Shown: positions 21,825 through 34,596, counted from the stretch's first letter. The stretch: 64,000 bases of DNA from Scolanthus callimorphus (GCA_033964015.1 CM066917.1:30021951-30085950), one strand, 5' to 3'. The notes: a model not told the origin generated them from the sequence alone. Made by a program: numbers and translations.

Positions 21825-22206
21825 AGTTTGATTTGACTAAAACAGTCCTTCCTCTCGCCCTCATGGCCTGGTTGTTGACTCCATTTGGGCTCGAGGAATA
21901 CTTTTGCACGTGCACTCCTTTTTAAATTGGAAAAAACCTGAAAGAGGTGTGTCTGAATGGCATTATGTAAGCGGTAGATACAGCAAATCAGGACACAGTG
22001 TTCTCGGCACCTAAACTTGTATCTGACCTTCTCAAGCTCATTAATAATGCATCAAATTTAAACAAAGAAAATCATAAGCGTGCAGGAGGTTTGGATATGC
22101 AGTCATAATTTGCATAGATCTTTGCGAGTTTATTCCTTCTTTTTCTCGACATTAAATGATTAGTTTGAGAAGCTATATCAAACACTTGACGGTGTTTTTT
22201 ATCAGA

Positions 22207-22525
22207 ATTTAGAAAATAACACCTATTTTATATGGTGAATGTGCGCATTCTGATTGGTTAACGGCGTGTTTAAAAGAGACCTGAGAAACACGATTGTCAC
22301 GCAACGATATCGCGCGTGTGTATGGTATTTTCTAAAAGCAATAAAAGTTCTTTCCGCGTGCTCTCTGGTTTCTTACAAACACTCGGGGAATGTTGGTCGA
22401 ACTGATAAAACTTGAAAGACGCCTGCGGCTCGTGTCTTTCAAGTTTTGATCAGTTCTCCCAACATCCCCTCGTGTTTGTAAGAAACCAGAGAGCACGCGG
22501 AAAGTACTTTTATTGCTTAATTCCA
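22207..22525. mobile_element. Foldback MITE, copy 1
   Basis: Begins AACACCTATTTTATATGGTG, contains the inverted pair TCTGGTTTCTTACAAACACT / GTGTTTGTAAGAAACCAGA and a central AACTTGAAAGAC hairpin. A shorter copy lies at 57908-58107. Confidence 0.8.
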
Positions 22526-22772
22526 AACACCTCGAAGTCTCTTAAGAAGCCCGCGGCGTTGCCTCATTTTTTTTTCAACCCTCTTCGACTCTTCTTGGTG
22601 TTTGAAAATGCTGATGACACGCTGTCTCGTGTTTGATATATTACATGGAGAGCATAGCATGTCATTTCAAAAAAGCATTAGAACAAGACTGATGCCTGTT
22701 ACAAAAGCCGATAATGGGCTTCCGAGATGAAAACAACCCTAGAAGTGTTGCAGACCCTGTGTCCGATAGGTG

Positions 22773-23082
22773 TGACATTGGCCGTTTTCACACTAGAGAC
22801 GAACAAATCGTCTGGACGGACAAATCGTCTCAAGACGAACAAATCGTCTGATGTGAAAACGGGACGAACAAATTTTCAGACGAACAAATCGTCTAAATTT
22901 GTTCGTCTGTTTGGCCGTCTAGGAAGACGATTTTTCATAGACGCTTTGTTTGTGTAGACGAACAAATCGACTATAAAGTCCGACCTAAATTCACACTAGA
23001 CGTACAAAGGACGAACAAATCGGCAGACGATTTGTCCGTCCAGACGATTTGTTCGTCTCTAGTGTGAAAACGGCCAATGTCA
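22773..23082. mobile_element. MITE built of GACGAACAAATCGTCT units
   Basis: TGACATTGGCCGTTTTCACA at the left is inverted at the right end. The body consists of repeated GACGAACAAATCGTCT palindromes (about eight recognisable), so the element folds at several nested scales. Confidence 0.85.
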
Positions 23083-24610
23083 TGATCTGTTTGTTGTGTT
23101 GTTCTAATACGGTAAGAAACGTTCAATAACACCATTAGTTTGCTGTTCTATGACTACATATCACTTAAACCAGCTTTAAAACAAAGGGTTGAAATTTGAT
23201 GAGATTTAAACGGCTTGAGTTCACTACTTTAACCGTTACCTCATTAGCATTGAGTTTTGTGGATTAAAAACTCCATCGGACACAGGTTCTTTAAGCTTTC
23301 TAGCAAATGTTAGCATCGCGGAAATCCTTTCCTGCTTTTACAGACTGCTGTGCAGAGAGCTATGGCGCTTTTTAAATTTCGTGAGCAAAATGACAAGGGA
23401 AGCGAGATAAAGCAGAAGATAGAAAATATTTACACTCAGGGGTGAAAAAAGATTTAAAATTGTTTATAATTGCTGCACGAGGCTGCAAAGCCAGTATGTA
23501 GGTACATAAGCCTTTAGATGCCTTATTTTAGCGAGCTACTACTAAAAGATGGAATTGTCATAGAGTAAAATATTTATTCACGAAAATTAGGAAGTCATTT
23601 TTGTGATGTCTAAATTCGTAGGACTTGTTATTTCGAACTCTTTTTGGGGGTGCTGTGGCAAATCATCTCTGGGGTTCTTGGTTTCAAGTGAAATCTTATT
23701 TAAGCGTGACATGGGTTTCAGATTGTACCAGCAGTAAGCCAATCATAAACGAGAGAAATTACTACTTGCTGTTGAATGGTTTCCTCGTCAGCCAATCACA
23801 GCCAAGTAACGATATTATTAGTCTTATCAGCTGTTGTACACGTGACTGGAAAGTAATCGCAAATACAAATAATTCCCGACACTCGCCTGCAATCCGCTCT
23901 AAAACAAACAGAACCGAGTCTATTCAACGAATGGTAACTGGCTGTCGTGATGTTATCTCGTTGAGCTAGAAAGTTTGACTGGATCATTTTTTGTGTGTGA
24001 ATAGTTGAGATTTGCTGTAAGCCAAGTGTTCTGACACCGAGTTGCTATCTCACCAAGTTTTCTAAGCGTTGGGTTTCCTGTGGCGCACTTGCTCAAAAGG
24101 CGGGAATTCAGTAGCGAGAGCAAAGTTTGTATGACAGACAAAGAGCCATACATCAACAGACGCGTTGTACAGAACACAACACTTCTTGGAGCATAGGGCC
24201 ATTCCATTTTCCATCTGCACCTCCCCCCCCCCCCCCCCCCCCCCGACACACACACGAAAAAAAGGCTCTTCCGTAGGTTTTTCCGAGGGGTGCAATAAAA
24301 AAAGCCTCTTCCGTGGAGTTTTCCGATGGGGTGCAATCCCCAAAAAGCCGAGGGGGTAGATTTCCGAGGGGGTAGAGCAATAATTTCAGAGGGGTTAACA
24401 CTTGGCTTTCCATTTGGTAATTTTAACCGAAAATTCCGGATGGAAAGTAAATGGTTCTGTCAACGTTCTGTCTTCCAGCTTGTCTCGCTGTTCCGGTTGG
24501 AACGAACCGATCGGAATGTTCAGAACCATAATAGTGTAACCAATCTGCTTGTCTCTGACAAATAGACTAGACGAAATATCAGAAAATTGCAATATTTAAG
24601 GCGCATGAGG
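23083..24610. other. No gene seen
   Basis: Contains a poly-C run (24223-24244) followed by repeated TTCCG(A/T)GGGG-TGCAAT phrases (24280-24380) and a stretch near 23780-23850 related to 7815-7870 (TGAATGGTTTCCTCG, GCCAATC, CACGTGAC). No exon supported. Confidence 0.4.
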
Positions 24611-26115
24611 CATTTTTTAGTAAAAGCTGACAACAAGAGTTTTCTTACGTAATTTTTCACGCTGAATCCGAATTTTCTTGTTGCCATCCCTGATTTTGCA
24701 TTTTAATGGATGAAAAAGACGTCATCATGATTGACAGCTCTTCGCGAACCCCTTAAAATAGTTTTGTCGCTATATTTCAAATTCGAACGAATATTTAACT
24801 TGAACTGGATAGTTTAGAATGTTCTATACGAAAATTGTCGTATTATTCGGATATGGCGCTGCTGTGATATTCAAAATTGCGGATCCAAGATGGCCGCCAT
24901 ATCGTCAAATTTGATTTTTAGAAACTATCAGTCTGGTAGTCAAAAAAGACATGGAAATAAATACCTGAAAATGAATTCAAGGTATCACAGTATGAAATGC
25001 AGTGCTGCTGGTCGAATGAAGCCATATTAAATATATAAAAGGCAAATCAAAATGAAAAGGTGAATCAGATTCACCGCCGCTTGATTTTACGATCTAAACG
25101 TTATCACCTTTTTTCGATTATCATCCTTGGTCCCGGCTACAACTATGTCTTTGAAGTCCTTATATCAAAAGTTCGTTCACAACGATCATGCAATCTGCTG
25201 CCCCCGTGGCATAATCGAAAAACAGCTGAAACCTCAGGACCAGCAGAAAACCTCAAAAAGGAAACCTCAGACAAGAAAGGGGTTGGAATAGGAAAGGGCT
25301 TTCAAGCATAGAGAGGAAAGCTACTCCGAGGACAAATTTAAGTCTTACATTCGCTACGTTTTCTTCTAAGTTCAAAGCTGCTACCACCAGGCTATAAAAA
25401 AAATTTGGAAAAGGCTGGAGCAACGCCTAAATTGCAATATAATTATTTCCCCCTTTATCCCTGCTTTTTTCTTATCATTATATTCCTTTGTGTGTAAGAG
25501 GAATATTCTGCATACATTTAAAACAATAGTCGTAGACGTAGTTGACTCAGTGATAGGCTTTGAAATCAATATTCATAGTGAGAACTTTTACAGTAGGGAC
25601 AACTAAGTTGCTATAATTTTGTGGATTGCGCTTCCTACCTAAATTCACTAACAACAATCATATATTTGCCTATATATTATTCTCTTTCCACCATAATCGT
25701 CAGTTGCTACTTTTTATGTATTGCAAAATCGTTTAAGTTTTGTCTTTTTTTTTAAGTTTAGCCTTTGAACGTGTTGGCCTCAAACAATCAACAGATATCC
25801 AAAATGGCGGCACGGCGGCCATCTTGGATCCGCCATTTGGATGACGTTCTACGCCCATCAATCACCCTATCCCATAATATAGATACATTTTTTTGAATAT
25901 CACATTGCCACTTATACATTTGAATTTCACTGGCCGTTAAAATTTGAAAAGAAAAATCGGCGAAAAATTCATTGTAGAGGTTTGTGTGACAGCTGTCAAT
26001 CATGACGTCATTTCACCTCTTAAAATGCAAAATCTGCGTTGGCAACAAAAAAATTCGGATTCAGCGTAAAATTTCGCATAAGATGGCACTTGTTGCCAGC
26101 TTTTACTAAAAAATG
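24611..26115. mobile_element. 1.5-kb foldback element, ~300-bp arms
   Basis: Outer ends CATTTTTTAGTAAAAGCTG and its complement ending at 26115. The arms 24611-24906 and 25797-26115 match with divergence (GAATCCGAATTTT, TTGCCA, CATGATTGACAGCT, GATCCAAGATGGCCGCC). The central 890 bp shows no ORF worth calling. Confidence 0.8.
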
Positions 26116-26541
26116 TTTTATTTTCGAGTGGCAACGAATGAGCGCAGCGAATGAGTAAAATATTGTTTTTGACACGAGAAAATAAAACTCATATCTTCAA
26201 GCCACCGTGTAATTTTCTTTTTATTATATAGACAAACCAAAAAAAATATTCCAAAAGTGATTTCCAAGCACTTTTGTTTTGACCGATATCCTCACTAGTG
26301 AGGATATGGAAAATATGTCACTCAGGACCCGGATATAGCTTCGTATGAGATCTACGAGTGTCGTATTTCCCATTCTAAAACTCATGAGTAGTCAATCAGG
26401 CAAACACAATGGAAATCAGGACCATGAAGGCCGTTTGTATACCCCGATAGAAATTAGCATTTTGGGGAGTCCATGAATATTTTCAGGGAACAGCTGTTCT
26501 GATTGGTTGCCATATCATAATGGTGCTCAATCAGCCAGAAA

Positions 26542-26640
26542 CGATATAGAACTGCTGCGCACTGAACTGAATCTGATATAGAACTCCGGTGACGTCAGAG
26601 TTCTATATCAGATCCAGTTCAGTGAGCACAGTTCTCTATC
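26542..26640. repeat. Palindromic element with central CRE
   Basis: GAACTGAATCTGATATAGAA and TTCTATATCAGATCCAGTTC face each other around CTCCGGTGACGTCAGAG. The outer CGATATAGAACTG is weakly mirrored at 26630. Confidence 0.8.
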
Positions 26641-27490
26641 AAGTTTGGCTCACTGAGCATCAGTAATGATAGGACAACTCACCAGAACAGCATGTTTCCC
26701 CGATAATATTCATAATATTCATGATAATATTCTCTTGCAAACGCTCTGTGGTCATGATTTCCACCTTTTCCCGTAACCTACGAAAAAAGAACGCATGTTA
26801 GAAATGAATACGTGCATTTTGTAAAACGATAGTTCATTTATCTCATTTATTAATTTTCGGTGGCCATGATTTAAACATCCAACAACGACTCGCGGGCAGT
26901 GCCGACCACCCTTCTGTGAACATTTCGTGAAACGAGCCAAAACGGACATCTTTGACAATTATTTGGCATACTTGAGTTGAATTGGGCTCAAAATCATGCA
27001 CAGATAAACGAATTTAACTCACCCGTCCAAGTTACTCTACTTGGCGGGTCCGTACGAACCGCACTGCTTTGTTAACCGAGAATGAATGGGCAAATTGCAT
27101 ATGATGCATTACGCGCATGACAAAGAAAATTTCGTCAAAGAAATTTGAATCATAAAAAGAATAAAAAACAATAGGAAACACTGCCCCAAAAACTAATGAC
27201 ATAGCACTTTCTTTACAAAAGCCAATCAGAAAGCCCTAGCATTATTATAGGTATCGCTGGTATCGCTAATACATTCATTTCTTTTCTATGACATTTGAAT
27301 GGCATTTCTTGCTCATCATAATTATAGGTAAATTGTTTGCCATTTCAAAATGGCTAAACAATGCATCTTGAAGCCAGTCTATATCAGATTTCTTATTCTC
27401 GATTTCAAAGAAGTAGTTCTCACAAATTTATTTCTTTTTTTTTAACTAGCTTGGAATTATGAATTATTACTGGCAACCGTTTTAGAAGTA

Positions 27491-27592
27491 GTTTACAAAA
27501 CTCGCTGTCGTGTTTTATCAGCAGATAGAATCACTCGGCTTCGCCTCGTGTTTCTATCTGCTGATAAAACACTCCAGCTCGTTTTGTAAACA
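27491..27592. repeat. 102-bp palindrome
   Basis: GTTTACAAAACTCG...GTGTTTTATCAGCAGATAGA is inverted as TCTATCTGCTGATAAAACAC...CGTTTTGTAAAC, with loop ATCACTCGGCTTCGCCTCGTG-like. Confidence 0.85.
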
Positions 27593-27944
27593 TTACGTAA
27601 AACACTCGTGTCTATATAATAAATTCCAATTGAGATTTCCAGTCGAGATAAAAACCTGGGAAGCTTAACATTTGTCAAAAAACTCCCGTAAATTCTGGTT
27701 GGAATGAAATGGGACCGTCGATTTTTGGTAATTTATGACAAAAGCACCAATGGAGTACCCAATTTAATGCCAAATATTACGCAAACTTTCCCTAAACCGG
27801 CCGATGGAAACGAATGTGCTTTTCTGGTTTTTGCTCAGTGATCGAAAATCTAGAGCGGCGGCGATAGTTGGTCGATGTTTAGCTTTATTATCTTTGTATC
27901 GAGTCTCTTCATGAAGAGAGAAAACAAGTAAATATCAGGGGCCA

Positions 27945-28075
27945 GTTCAGAAAGGGGCGAGCTGGTAGTATAGGGACCAAAAATTTCAAATTTCCTCAAG
28001 CAAATCCAGTAAATTATTGGAAGATCTCCCGAAAATGGGGGACCGCGGCCCCCTCCTTCCTAAATCCGCACATTA
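27945..28075. mobile_element. MITE, GGGGCGTAGCC family, degenerate copy
   Basis: Retains AAATTTCAAATTTCCTCAAG, CAAATCCAGTAAAT and GATCTCCCGAAAATGGGGG in the order of the copy at 436-610, but the termini are eroded. Confidence 0.65.
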
Positions 28076-28399
28076 TAAAGAGTTCGAAATAACAGTTCTT
28101 CTTGCCGACCTTGCCAAAGTTACTGTTAGCAGGTGGTAACTTAAACTAGAATACAAGGCTGTAGTGTAAATGTACTATGGACAGTATTGATAACTAATTA
28201 AAGGGAACTCTGGATAACTCCTTCCCCTTTGCTGTGTCATAATTATTTATTTTCTGGTTGGGCTTCCTGTGGTTAAATAGGAAATTCGACGTCATCCGCA
28301 GCGTCCGAGAGTGATTTTCATAATTCTGCGAGCTTTACATTTCCGAACGCCAAACTGTGTTATTGGTTTCCGTCTATCAAACCTTTTATTTATTTATTC

Positions 28400-28640
28400 A
28401 GCTTCGCCCGAGGGCCGGGAAATCCAATTACGAGGTTCCCTAGTCAGTGTAGTTGGTTAGTAGGTTGTAAGCCCTGCACTGAGGATGGGTAACTTCCTAC
28501 GTCCTCGTGGTTCTTTAACGTCCCTCTGGTTCCGGTTAGTGTAGTGCGAGTGAGAGACGGGACCTACGGTTTAACGTCCTTATCCGAGAAGACGCATAGA
28601 GATAGGCGCATGGATTTGTTCTTAGTTTTGTTTGCATTTT
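28400..28640. other. Possible dispersed repeat, unclassified
   Basis: A relatively GC-rich block with GACGGGACCTACGGTTTAAC and TCCTTATCCGAGAAGACGC. It looks like a non-LTR or SINE body but has no second copy in the window. Confidence 0.3.
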
Positions 28641-28680
28641 ATGATGATAATTTGGTTTTGAAGCCTAACTAGTCATTGTT

Positions 28681-29360
28681 AGTTTAAAAATATGTTAGTA
28701 GTGTGCATAAATATAACACAAGATATGCAACAAATCAAAATCTCTGCAAACCCAGAGTAAGAACAAATATAGGCAAGCAATCAATTTCTTTCATGGCCTC
28801 CGAAATCTGGAAAGATGTATCATTAAGGATTCTAGCGTCTTTGCTGTTCCAAAACTTGCTAAGCATCATCTACTGTTTGTTCAAGGACAAAATGGACAAC
28901 CATAAAAGTTTAAAAATATGCTAGTAGTGTGCATAAATATAACACAAGATATGCTACAAATCAAAATCTCTGCAAACCCAGAGTAAGAACAAATATAGGC
29001 AAGCAATCAATTTCTTTCATGGCCTCCGAAATCTGGAAAGATTTACCATTAAGGATTCTAGCGTCTTTGCTTTTCCAAAACTTGCTAAGCATCATCTACT
29101 GTTTGTTCAAGGACAAAATGGACAACCATAAAAATAATTCATTTGCTGTACTAATAACTAGGATAAGCTCTTATATATATTTTTCTTTTTTGGGGGGAGG
29201 GTTCAGCGTTCTTTTTCATCTGCTCTAAAACAAATTTTTAATTGTTAGGGAGGCTTACTAGAAAACTGGACAGTTCACTTGGTCTCCCTGTCGCACTTTT
29301 TTTCCCACTAAAACTATAATATCAACAAGAGTAAATAAAGTTGATTTGATTTGATTTTCA
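28681..29360 (+). mobile_element. LINE 3' end with internal 226-bp tandem duplication
   Basis: Translates as HKYNTRYATNQNLCKPRVRT and MASEIWKDLPLRI, the post-RT C-terminus of a CR1/L2-like element. The segment beginning GTTTAAAAATATG occurs twice head to tail with a 226-bp period. It ends at AATAAAGTTGATTTGATTTG, a microsatellite-type LINE tail. 5' truncated relic. Confidence 0.75.
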
Positions 29361-29418
29361 TTAAATCTTAAATCGCCTTTAAATTGACGATGATCGTAAT
29401 TCTAGAACGAAGCATTGT

Positions 29419-29767
29419 GTATACCAGGGACCCGTAAGTAGGGGCGTTCCTCTGCTATATATTCTTGATAAGGCGTTTTGGCAGACCTAGTTATTTTTAG
29501 ATTGGTATTTACTCTTGTTTCTATGCCGCTGTGGTCACGTTTATTGTAAATAACAATAGCAGAGAACAACAAGAAATCAGTGCTAAGCACGTGCATATCT
29601 TGCAAATGTAAAACTACAGATAAAACGAATCTGATTGGCTAATAAAACAAAAGCTTTACAATTTTAGAGCGGTAAAATCGTTCTAAAAATAACTAGGTCT
29701 GTCAAAATGCCTTATCAGTGGGGCAATACTAGAGAGGGACGCCCCTATTTATGAGCCCCTGGTATAC
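29419..29767. mobile_element. MITE, GTATACCAGGG ends
   Basis: Inverted ends GTATACCAGGGACCCG / GAGCCCCTGGTATAC, with inner pairs GGGGCGTTCC / GGGACGCCCC, GATAAGGCGTTTTG / CAAAATGCCTTATC and CCTAGTTATTTTTAGA / TCTAAAAATAACTAGG. Confidence 0.85.
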
Positions 29768-30187
29768 GCCTTTCAGGAAAAGGTTGCACCGTCACAACTG
29801 TGGCCCGCGGTGCCTCATGAGAGAAACTAAGAAGATCGAAATCTCTCGTGTTGACCCAATACAAAATTTCATGCGGGCGATGTATTGTAGAATCATTTGG
29901 CATAAGCAGGGTGCAGCTAAGTATGGCTATTTATCCTTATCAAATTCATCCATTATTCAAAGATTGCTTATCCAATCTCTGCACTGGATTCGGATCAGGT
30001 GACACTACTTGTATCCCCCGACATGGCTAGGTGTCTGATACAGAATACTAATTGATTTCGATATCAAACTAGTGTCGCGGCAAATCAGGATCGACGTCCT
30101 TGGGACACTGATTAACAACAGAGGACTGTAAATGAATTGGAAAATTTCAAGCTGATATCTCGAATTCTAAGCGCGTGGTGCAACGGA

Positions 30188-30570
30188 CAGAACCCAAAAA
30201 TGCCAAGATTTCTACCCTAAGGTCAGGTAAAGTCAGATAGGCTTGATTCTTTGCATAGAGTATCCTTATACAATAAGAAACAAAATAGAAATGAGTATTT
30301 TTTTCTAATTGATCCGTCTTTAAGATATGAGGAGTTACACTTTGGTTGCTGCAGCACTTTTTGACATTTTTTGTTAGAATTGTACAAATTTTGCCATAAA
30401 ACGGTGCAGTAACCAAAGTTTAGCAGCTGATATCTTAAAGACGGATCAATCAGAAAAAATACTCATTTCTATTTTGTTTCTTATTGTATAAGGTTACTCT
30501 ATGCAAAGAATCAAGCCTATCTGACTTTACCTGACCTTAGGGTAGAAATCTTGCCATTTTTGGGTTCTGT
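30188..30570. repeat. 383-bp palindrome
   Basis: Arms of about 175 bp: ACAGAACCCAAAAATGCCAA through AAAGACGGATCAAT-type sequence is inverted to GTTCTGT at 30570, with a short spacer around 30365-30395. Confidence 0.88.
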
Positions 30571-31559
30571 GGGTGCAACGTTCAATAGTCCAGTTTCGAA
30601 TTCTCTAATCTACCGTTGAATAAGCATCGGCGGCGCATAAATACATTAGGAGCCTCGGTTTGAAGTAGAAAAAGTTGTGAATACCAACGAGAAACTGATG
30701 AACCTTGAATGAAGACAATAGAGAAAACGTTTTGGACTCGTTGGTATACGTTGACATACTCACATAGTCACATAGTTCGAGGGCGATGACTAAGAAGCGA
30801 TTTGCTGAGCAAATAGCTTCAAAAATGAAATGAAACAGGACTTTTTAACAATAATAAATGAACTTATTTTGAGTTTTTCGTTGCATTTTCAAAGCTAGAT
30901 ACAGCGTTTTAAAATTTCGTGAATGTAGACAATGACGTCACCAAGGATCGGCCACTCATCACTGACACCACAGAGACCCACATACTGTACTTTAATCTTT
31001 TCTCTCATCTTTTTGTGTTACAATTTTCTTTTTTTAACCCTGTATAATTGATTAAAGGATAAAACTTGACTGAAACTTCATATAAATTTGGATCAATTTA
31101 TTCATTTGATGTTCGTCCCGAATAATGAGACACTAATAAAAACAATAGACACAAGTTTGGAATAGACGTTATACTAAGAACTCTGTTACATGAACCTTTG
31201 TCGTGTGCTAAACCATCCATTTACCTGTTTATTTACATCATTGACGAAGAGATTACAAATACAAATAGATCTGTATCGTACAGAAAGATACTAGCCCTAA
31301 TTATGAGCTGTTCAGTCGGAGACTGGGTACGGAATTAATGACGACACTTCATCTACAAGTTTCTGAAAACACAACAGTGCGGAACAAAGTTCCATTCTTC
31401 GTACCCTGTACAGAGAATATATTCTTTAGTTTCTTAGAAATATTTCTGCAGCAAATAACATGGATTGAGATATTGTTTGCTAAAGAAAATTAAAACTCGC
31501 GTCTCCTGTACAAACTTTCTTGTATCTTACACATCCATAGTGCCGAGAGTTTATAAAGC
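30571..31559. other. No gene seen
   Basis: AT-rich sequence downstream (3') of lectin gene 1; no repeats or exons recognised. Confidence 0.4.
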
Positions 31560-31565
31560 TTTATT
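31560..31565 (-). terminator. Polyadenylation signal of lectin gene 1
   Basis: AATAAA on the minus strand, 145 nt beyond the TAG at 31711. Confidence 0.5.
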
Positions 31566-31710
31566 ATTATAATTGTTTCAGAGATGCTTCTCAAAAGCTT
31601 GCTTTAGCTCTGTTCCTGTTCTCAGCTTTTCGCTTGTGTTTTTTTCTCGATTTCCGCTGAAGTCAAATTTTACACACCCTGATTATTCAGGAAAGTTCAA
31701 TGTTTATAAG

Positions 31711-34499
31711 CTAGAGATTTCCTCCGATGTAGTTGTTGTTGAACAGGTTATCTTCGTTGACAACTTCATGCCCATTAATAACCTCAATACACTTGTAATA
31801 AATTTCGAGATACTTGTAAATATCATTACACGTTTGGTCGTTGAAAAAGAACTTCGTGCATCTGACTTCACACATGGTTGTGCCCTCACAGGCGTCTTTG
31901 ACCTTCGTCAAGAATAAAGGAGTGGTAGGACAGTATTTGTTGGCGTATAGATTGCCAGTGTGTTCTGTGCATAGCCCAAAGTTTCGTCGTCCCCAGAAAG
32001 CAGATATGATGCTGATGTGCTTGTATTCATTGCATCTAAGCCAAGCAGTGTCCTCTTCGCATTTTACTGTGCCGTTCTGTCAATGAAGACATTTTAAATT
32101 TAGCTTGCTAATATACAACTGGGCTGGCTGATTTAACATCTCGTTTTGTTCTTCTAAGGCTGAATGTTCAGCGATACCCAATAAAATAAAGCACATTTTA
32201 CACGAAGTAAACCTTGTCACGATGTTACGTTTTCAGTGATTTAGACAACGTTAGACATGCACTGAACAATGCTAAACATTGCCCTCAAAAACATTACAAA
32301 ACAAAACATTATTACCAGGTTTCGTCCAGGTTGTCAGAAATTGTTCATGAATGACACCTATTGTTCTAATAACTGCTTGGGCACACTGGCTTTTGACTGC
32401 CCTGACTGGGACCAAATAGGCTCCACGCAGAGGGGAGGGGAGGATTATGACTTTTGACTAAGTGTTTACCTCGGGAAGAGCTCATTCAAATTCTTTAAAC
32501 ATGATTATTGCAACTTTTAAATCTGAGAACTGGGAGGTTTTATGGTTGGTACGGATCCACCAAGAAATAGAAACATCTACAATAGCTTATGTGGATAACT
32601 TTGACGTACATGAATATTTTTAAGGAAAAAAAACTACGCATCGGACGAGATTTCGCGTCGTTTGCGAGCTGAGGATACTTACATATCTGATTGGGGTCGG
32701 TCCGGGTGCGCCAGGCATACCTGGGGATCCTGGCATACCGGGAGGACCAGGCATTCCACTACCACCAGGCATACCGGCAGGGCCAGGCATACCAGGAGCA
32801 CCAGGCAATCCATCCAGGCCCGGAGGACCCTGGAAACCAGGAGAACCTGGCAAACCAGGGGGACCAGGCAAACCAGGCATACCATCATCACCCTTGTAAC
32901 CAGGTGGTCCAGGCATACCCGGAGAACCAGACATACCAGCCTGTCCGTCCAGACGGGTGGTCCTTGCAGACCTTTCAGGATGAAGCCCAACGTGACATTT
33001 TGGTCTTTCAGCAGTTTATTAAGAAGAGGAGGTACGGGTGATCCGTATGGTAAAGACGCCTAAAAAATCAACCATCAATTAATCATCTTACATTACTCCT
33101 GCGCTCCAGTTCAAGCCAACAACTGCGCAAACTCGCATATTTCACCTTGAATTGTCTAACAGTTTTTAGTATCACCCAACTAGTGGACTATTGCCAATGC
33201 TGCATTCTGATTGGCTACGCTACTAGGGGACTATTATCAATAGACCTCTAGTAGCGAAAGCGCCGATTTTGAATATGAAAGCAATGGCGGCCACTTCTCG
33301 TTTTGTCGAGGTTTCTGGTGATTTTGTAGACAAATTTTCACTTTTTTTGTCCAACTAGTTGGGTGATACTAAAGTCTAATTGTTGAATAGTCGATTACTG
33401 ACTAAAACGTTCGTGTACGCGGGGCTAAACATGAACCGCTCCCAATGCAATGAACTTAGACAATAGAGTTTCCTTATTTGCATTAGGAATGGCTCGTGAT
33501 TAGATCGGCGTGTCCTATAAAAATCAGTCCTGAATGATGTGACACTATTCTACATTTTGCTGCGATCCCCAGTGTTAACCACTGCGCTCTCTCGTAATTT
33601 ATTGTCATTTGTGTGTAATTTACCGTGGGCGAGAGAAGGGCGAAAAACACCGTTGTTATTACCAAAACCATCGGCGGTTTGGCTTGTCGAAAAAACATCA
33701 ATCGAAGAACCAATTTCGTCTCAACGTTATTTGAATACTCCTAAAACGCCAGCTTTACTCTTGTTTTCATTCGCGCCAACGCGCCCAGTCTTCGTACCGA
33801 TTTTTTCAGCTGCATTTGTGAAATTTCGGAGACGCCATTTCAGCTCGTACAACTCAAGAAAGTTGGCGTAATTCTTCCCTTTAAAATTTGTTACGAAAAA
33901 TTACCAACTACGTGTTGGCATTAAATGATTAATAAGTCGAAGTACGGTTTGGACGGTCGACTTAGACAGTCTTTGGTAAAAACGGGTGTTTTTTGCCATA
34001 TATGGTACGAAGATCAGCAAAATCAAAACGGTGGTTAGGATTTACTCGAGCGATCAAGGTTCTATTGTGTTTTGTGGAATTCACCAGTTAATCGGTAAAT
34101 CTGCGTGAAGTTGAACGCTTCTTCCTACGCATGAAAGATTTCAATGCACTTTGTTTGATCAACAAACACTGCGAAACACTCATTCAAACAGAGTCTGATT
34201 CAAACGATTCGTTGAAGTGGATGAGACATTTCATGGTTGTGAACAATCAGAAAGGGTTGTTACTGAACCATACTGCCCTCCCGCAACAATTCACCAAGGC
34301 GTAACTGATATTGACACAGCACTTACTGAGTTCTTAGTGAGTGTTTAGCGAACACTCACGCCCTCACTGTGGTCAATCACCACATCAAGCATAAAAAGTC
34401 CAACAAAATCAACAAAATCAAATACAGCAATGGACTTACCGCATTATGTAAGAGCACCAGGCCTACGAGGACGGATAATCCTACGCAAAAAGTCCTCAT
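31711..34499 (-). CDS. Nematogalectin-like protein 1 (signal peptide, collagen, SUEL lectin)
   Basis: Exons on the minus strand: 34499-34440 (signal peptide [13 protein letters not shown]...HNA), 33059-32683 (linker plus collagen) and 32076-31711 (lectin), all joined in phase 0, about 267 aa nominal. The linker ends [12 protein letters not shown] and runs into 31 Gly-X-Y triplets rich in GMP. The lectin domain has nine Cys, FWGRR and [14 protein letters not shown], matching the SUEL/rhamnose-binding pattern. Nematogalectins are structural proteins of the nematocyst tubule; location here is inferred from architecture. One base is missing in the third triplet (about 32955, where one G of a GG is absent), so the collagen frame is broken. 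This is either an assembly error or a decayed copy; the other exons are intact, favouring the former. Confidence 0.82.
33150..33385. mobile_element. Short foldback MITE in intron 1 of lectin gene 1
   Basis: TTTTAGTATCACCCAACTAGT-type left end is mirrored by CCAACTAGTTGGGTGATACT. The interior has GCTGCATTCTGATTGGCTAC, shared with the palindrome at 13265-13859. It is less than 100 bp upstream of exon 2. Confidence 0.8.
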
Positions 34500-34596
34500 G
34501 ACCTGCAAGGGAAATCATAAGCTTTCAATACCCTTCTTTGACAAATGGGTCGTAAAAAATTGCACTGGTCCGTGACTACGAGCCACCAGTAAAATT

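Larger units (their letters stand above)
26116..27944. other. Non-coding with two small palindromes
   Basis: No exon supported. Two hairpin elements are listed separately (26542-26640 and 27491-27592). Confidence 0.4.

Noticed and set aside
23340..23440. Exon-like stretch RAMALFKFREQNDKG
   Set aside because: No clear splice sites, no extension on either side, and no family match.
32662..33063. Plus-strand and alternative minus-strand ORFs over the lectin gene 1 collagen exon
   Set aside because: Collagen-coding repeats keep several frames open. Only the Gly-X-Y frame is colinear with gene 2 and with the flanking splice sites.
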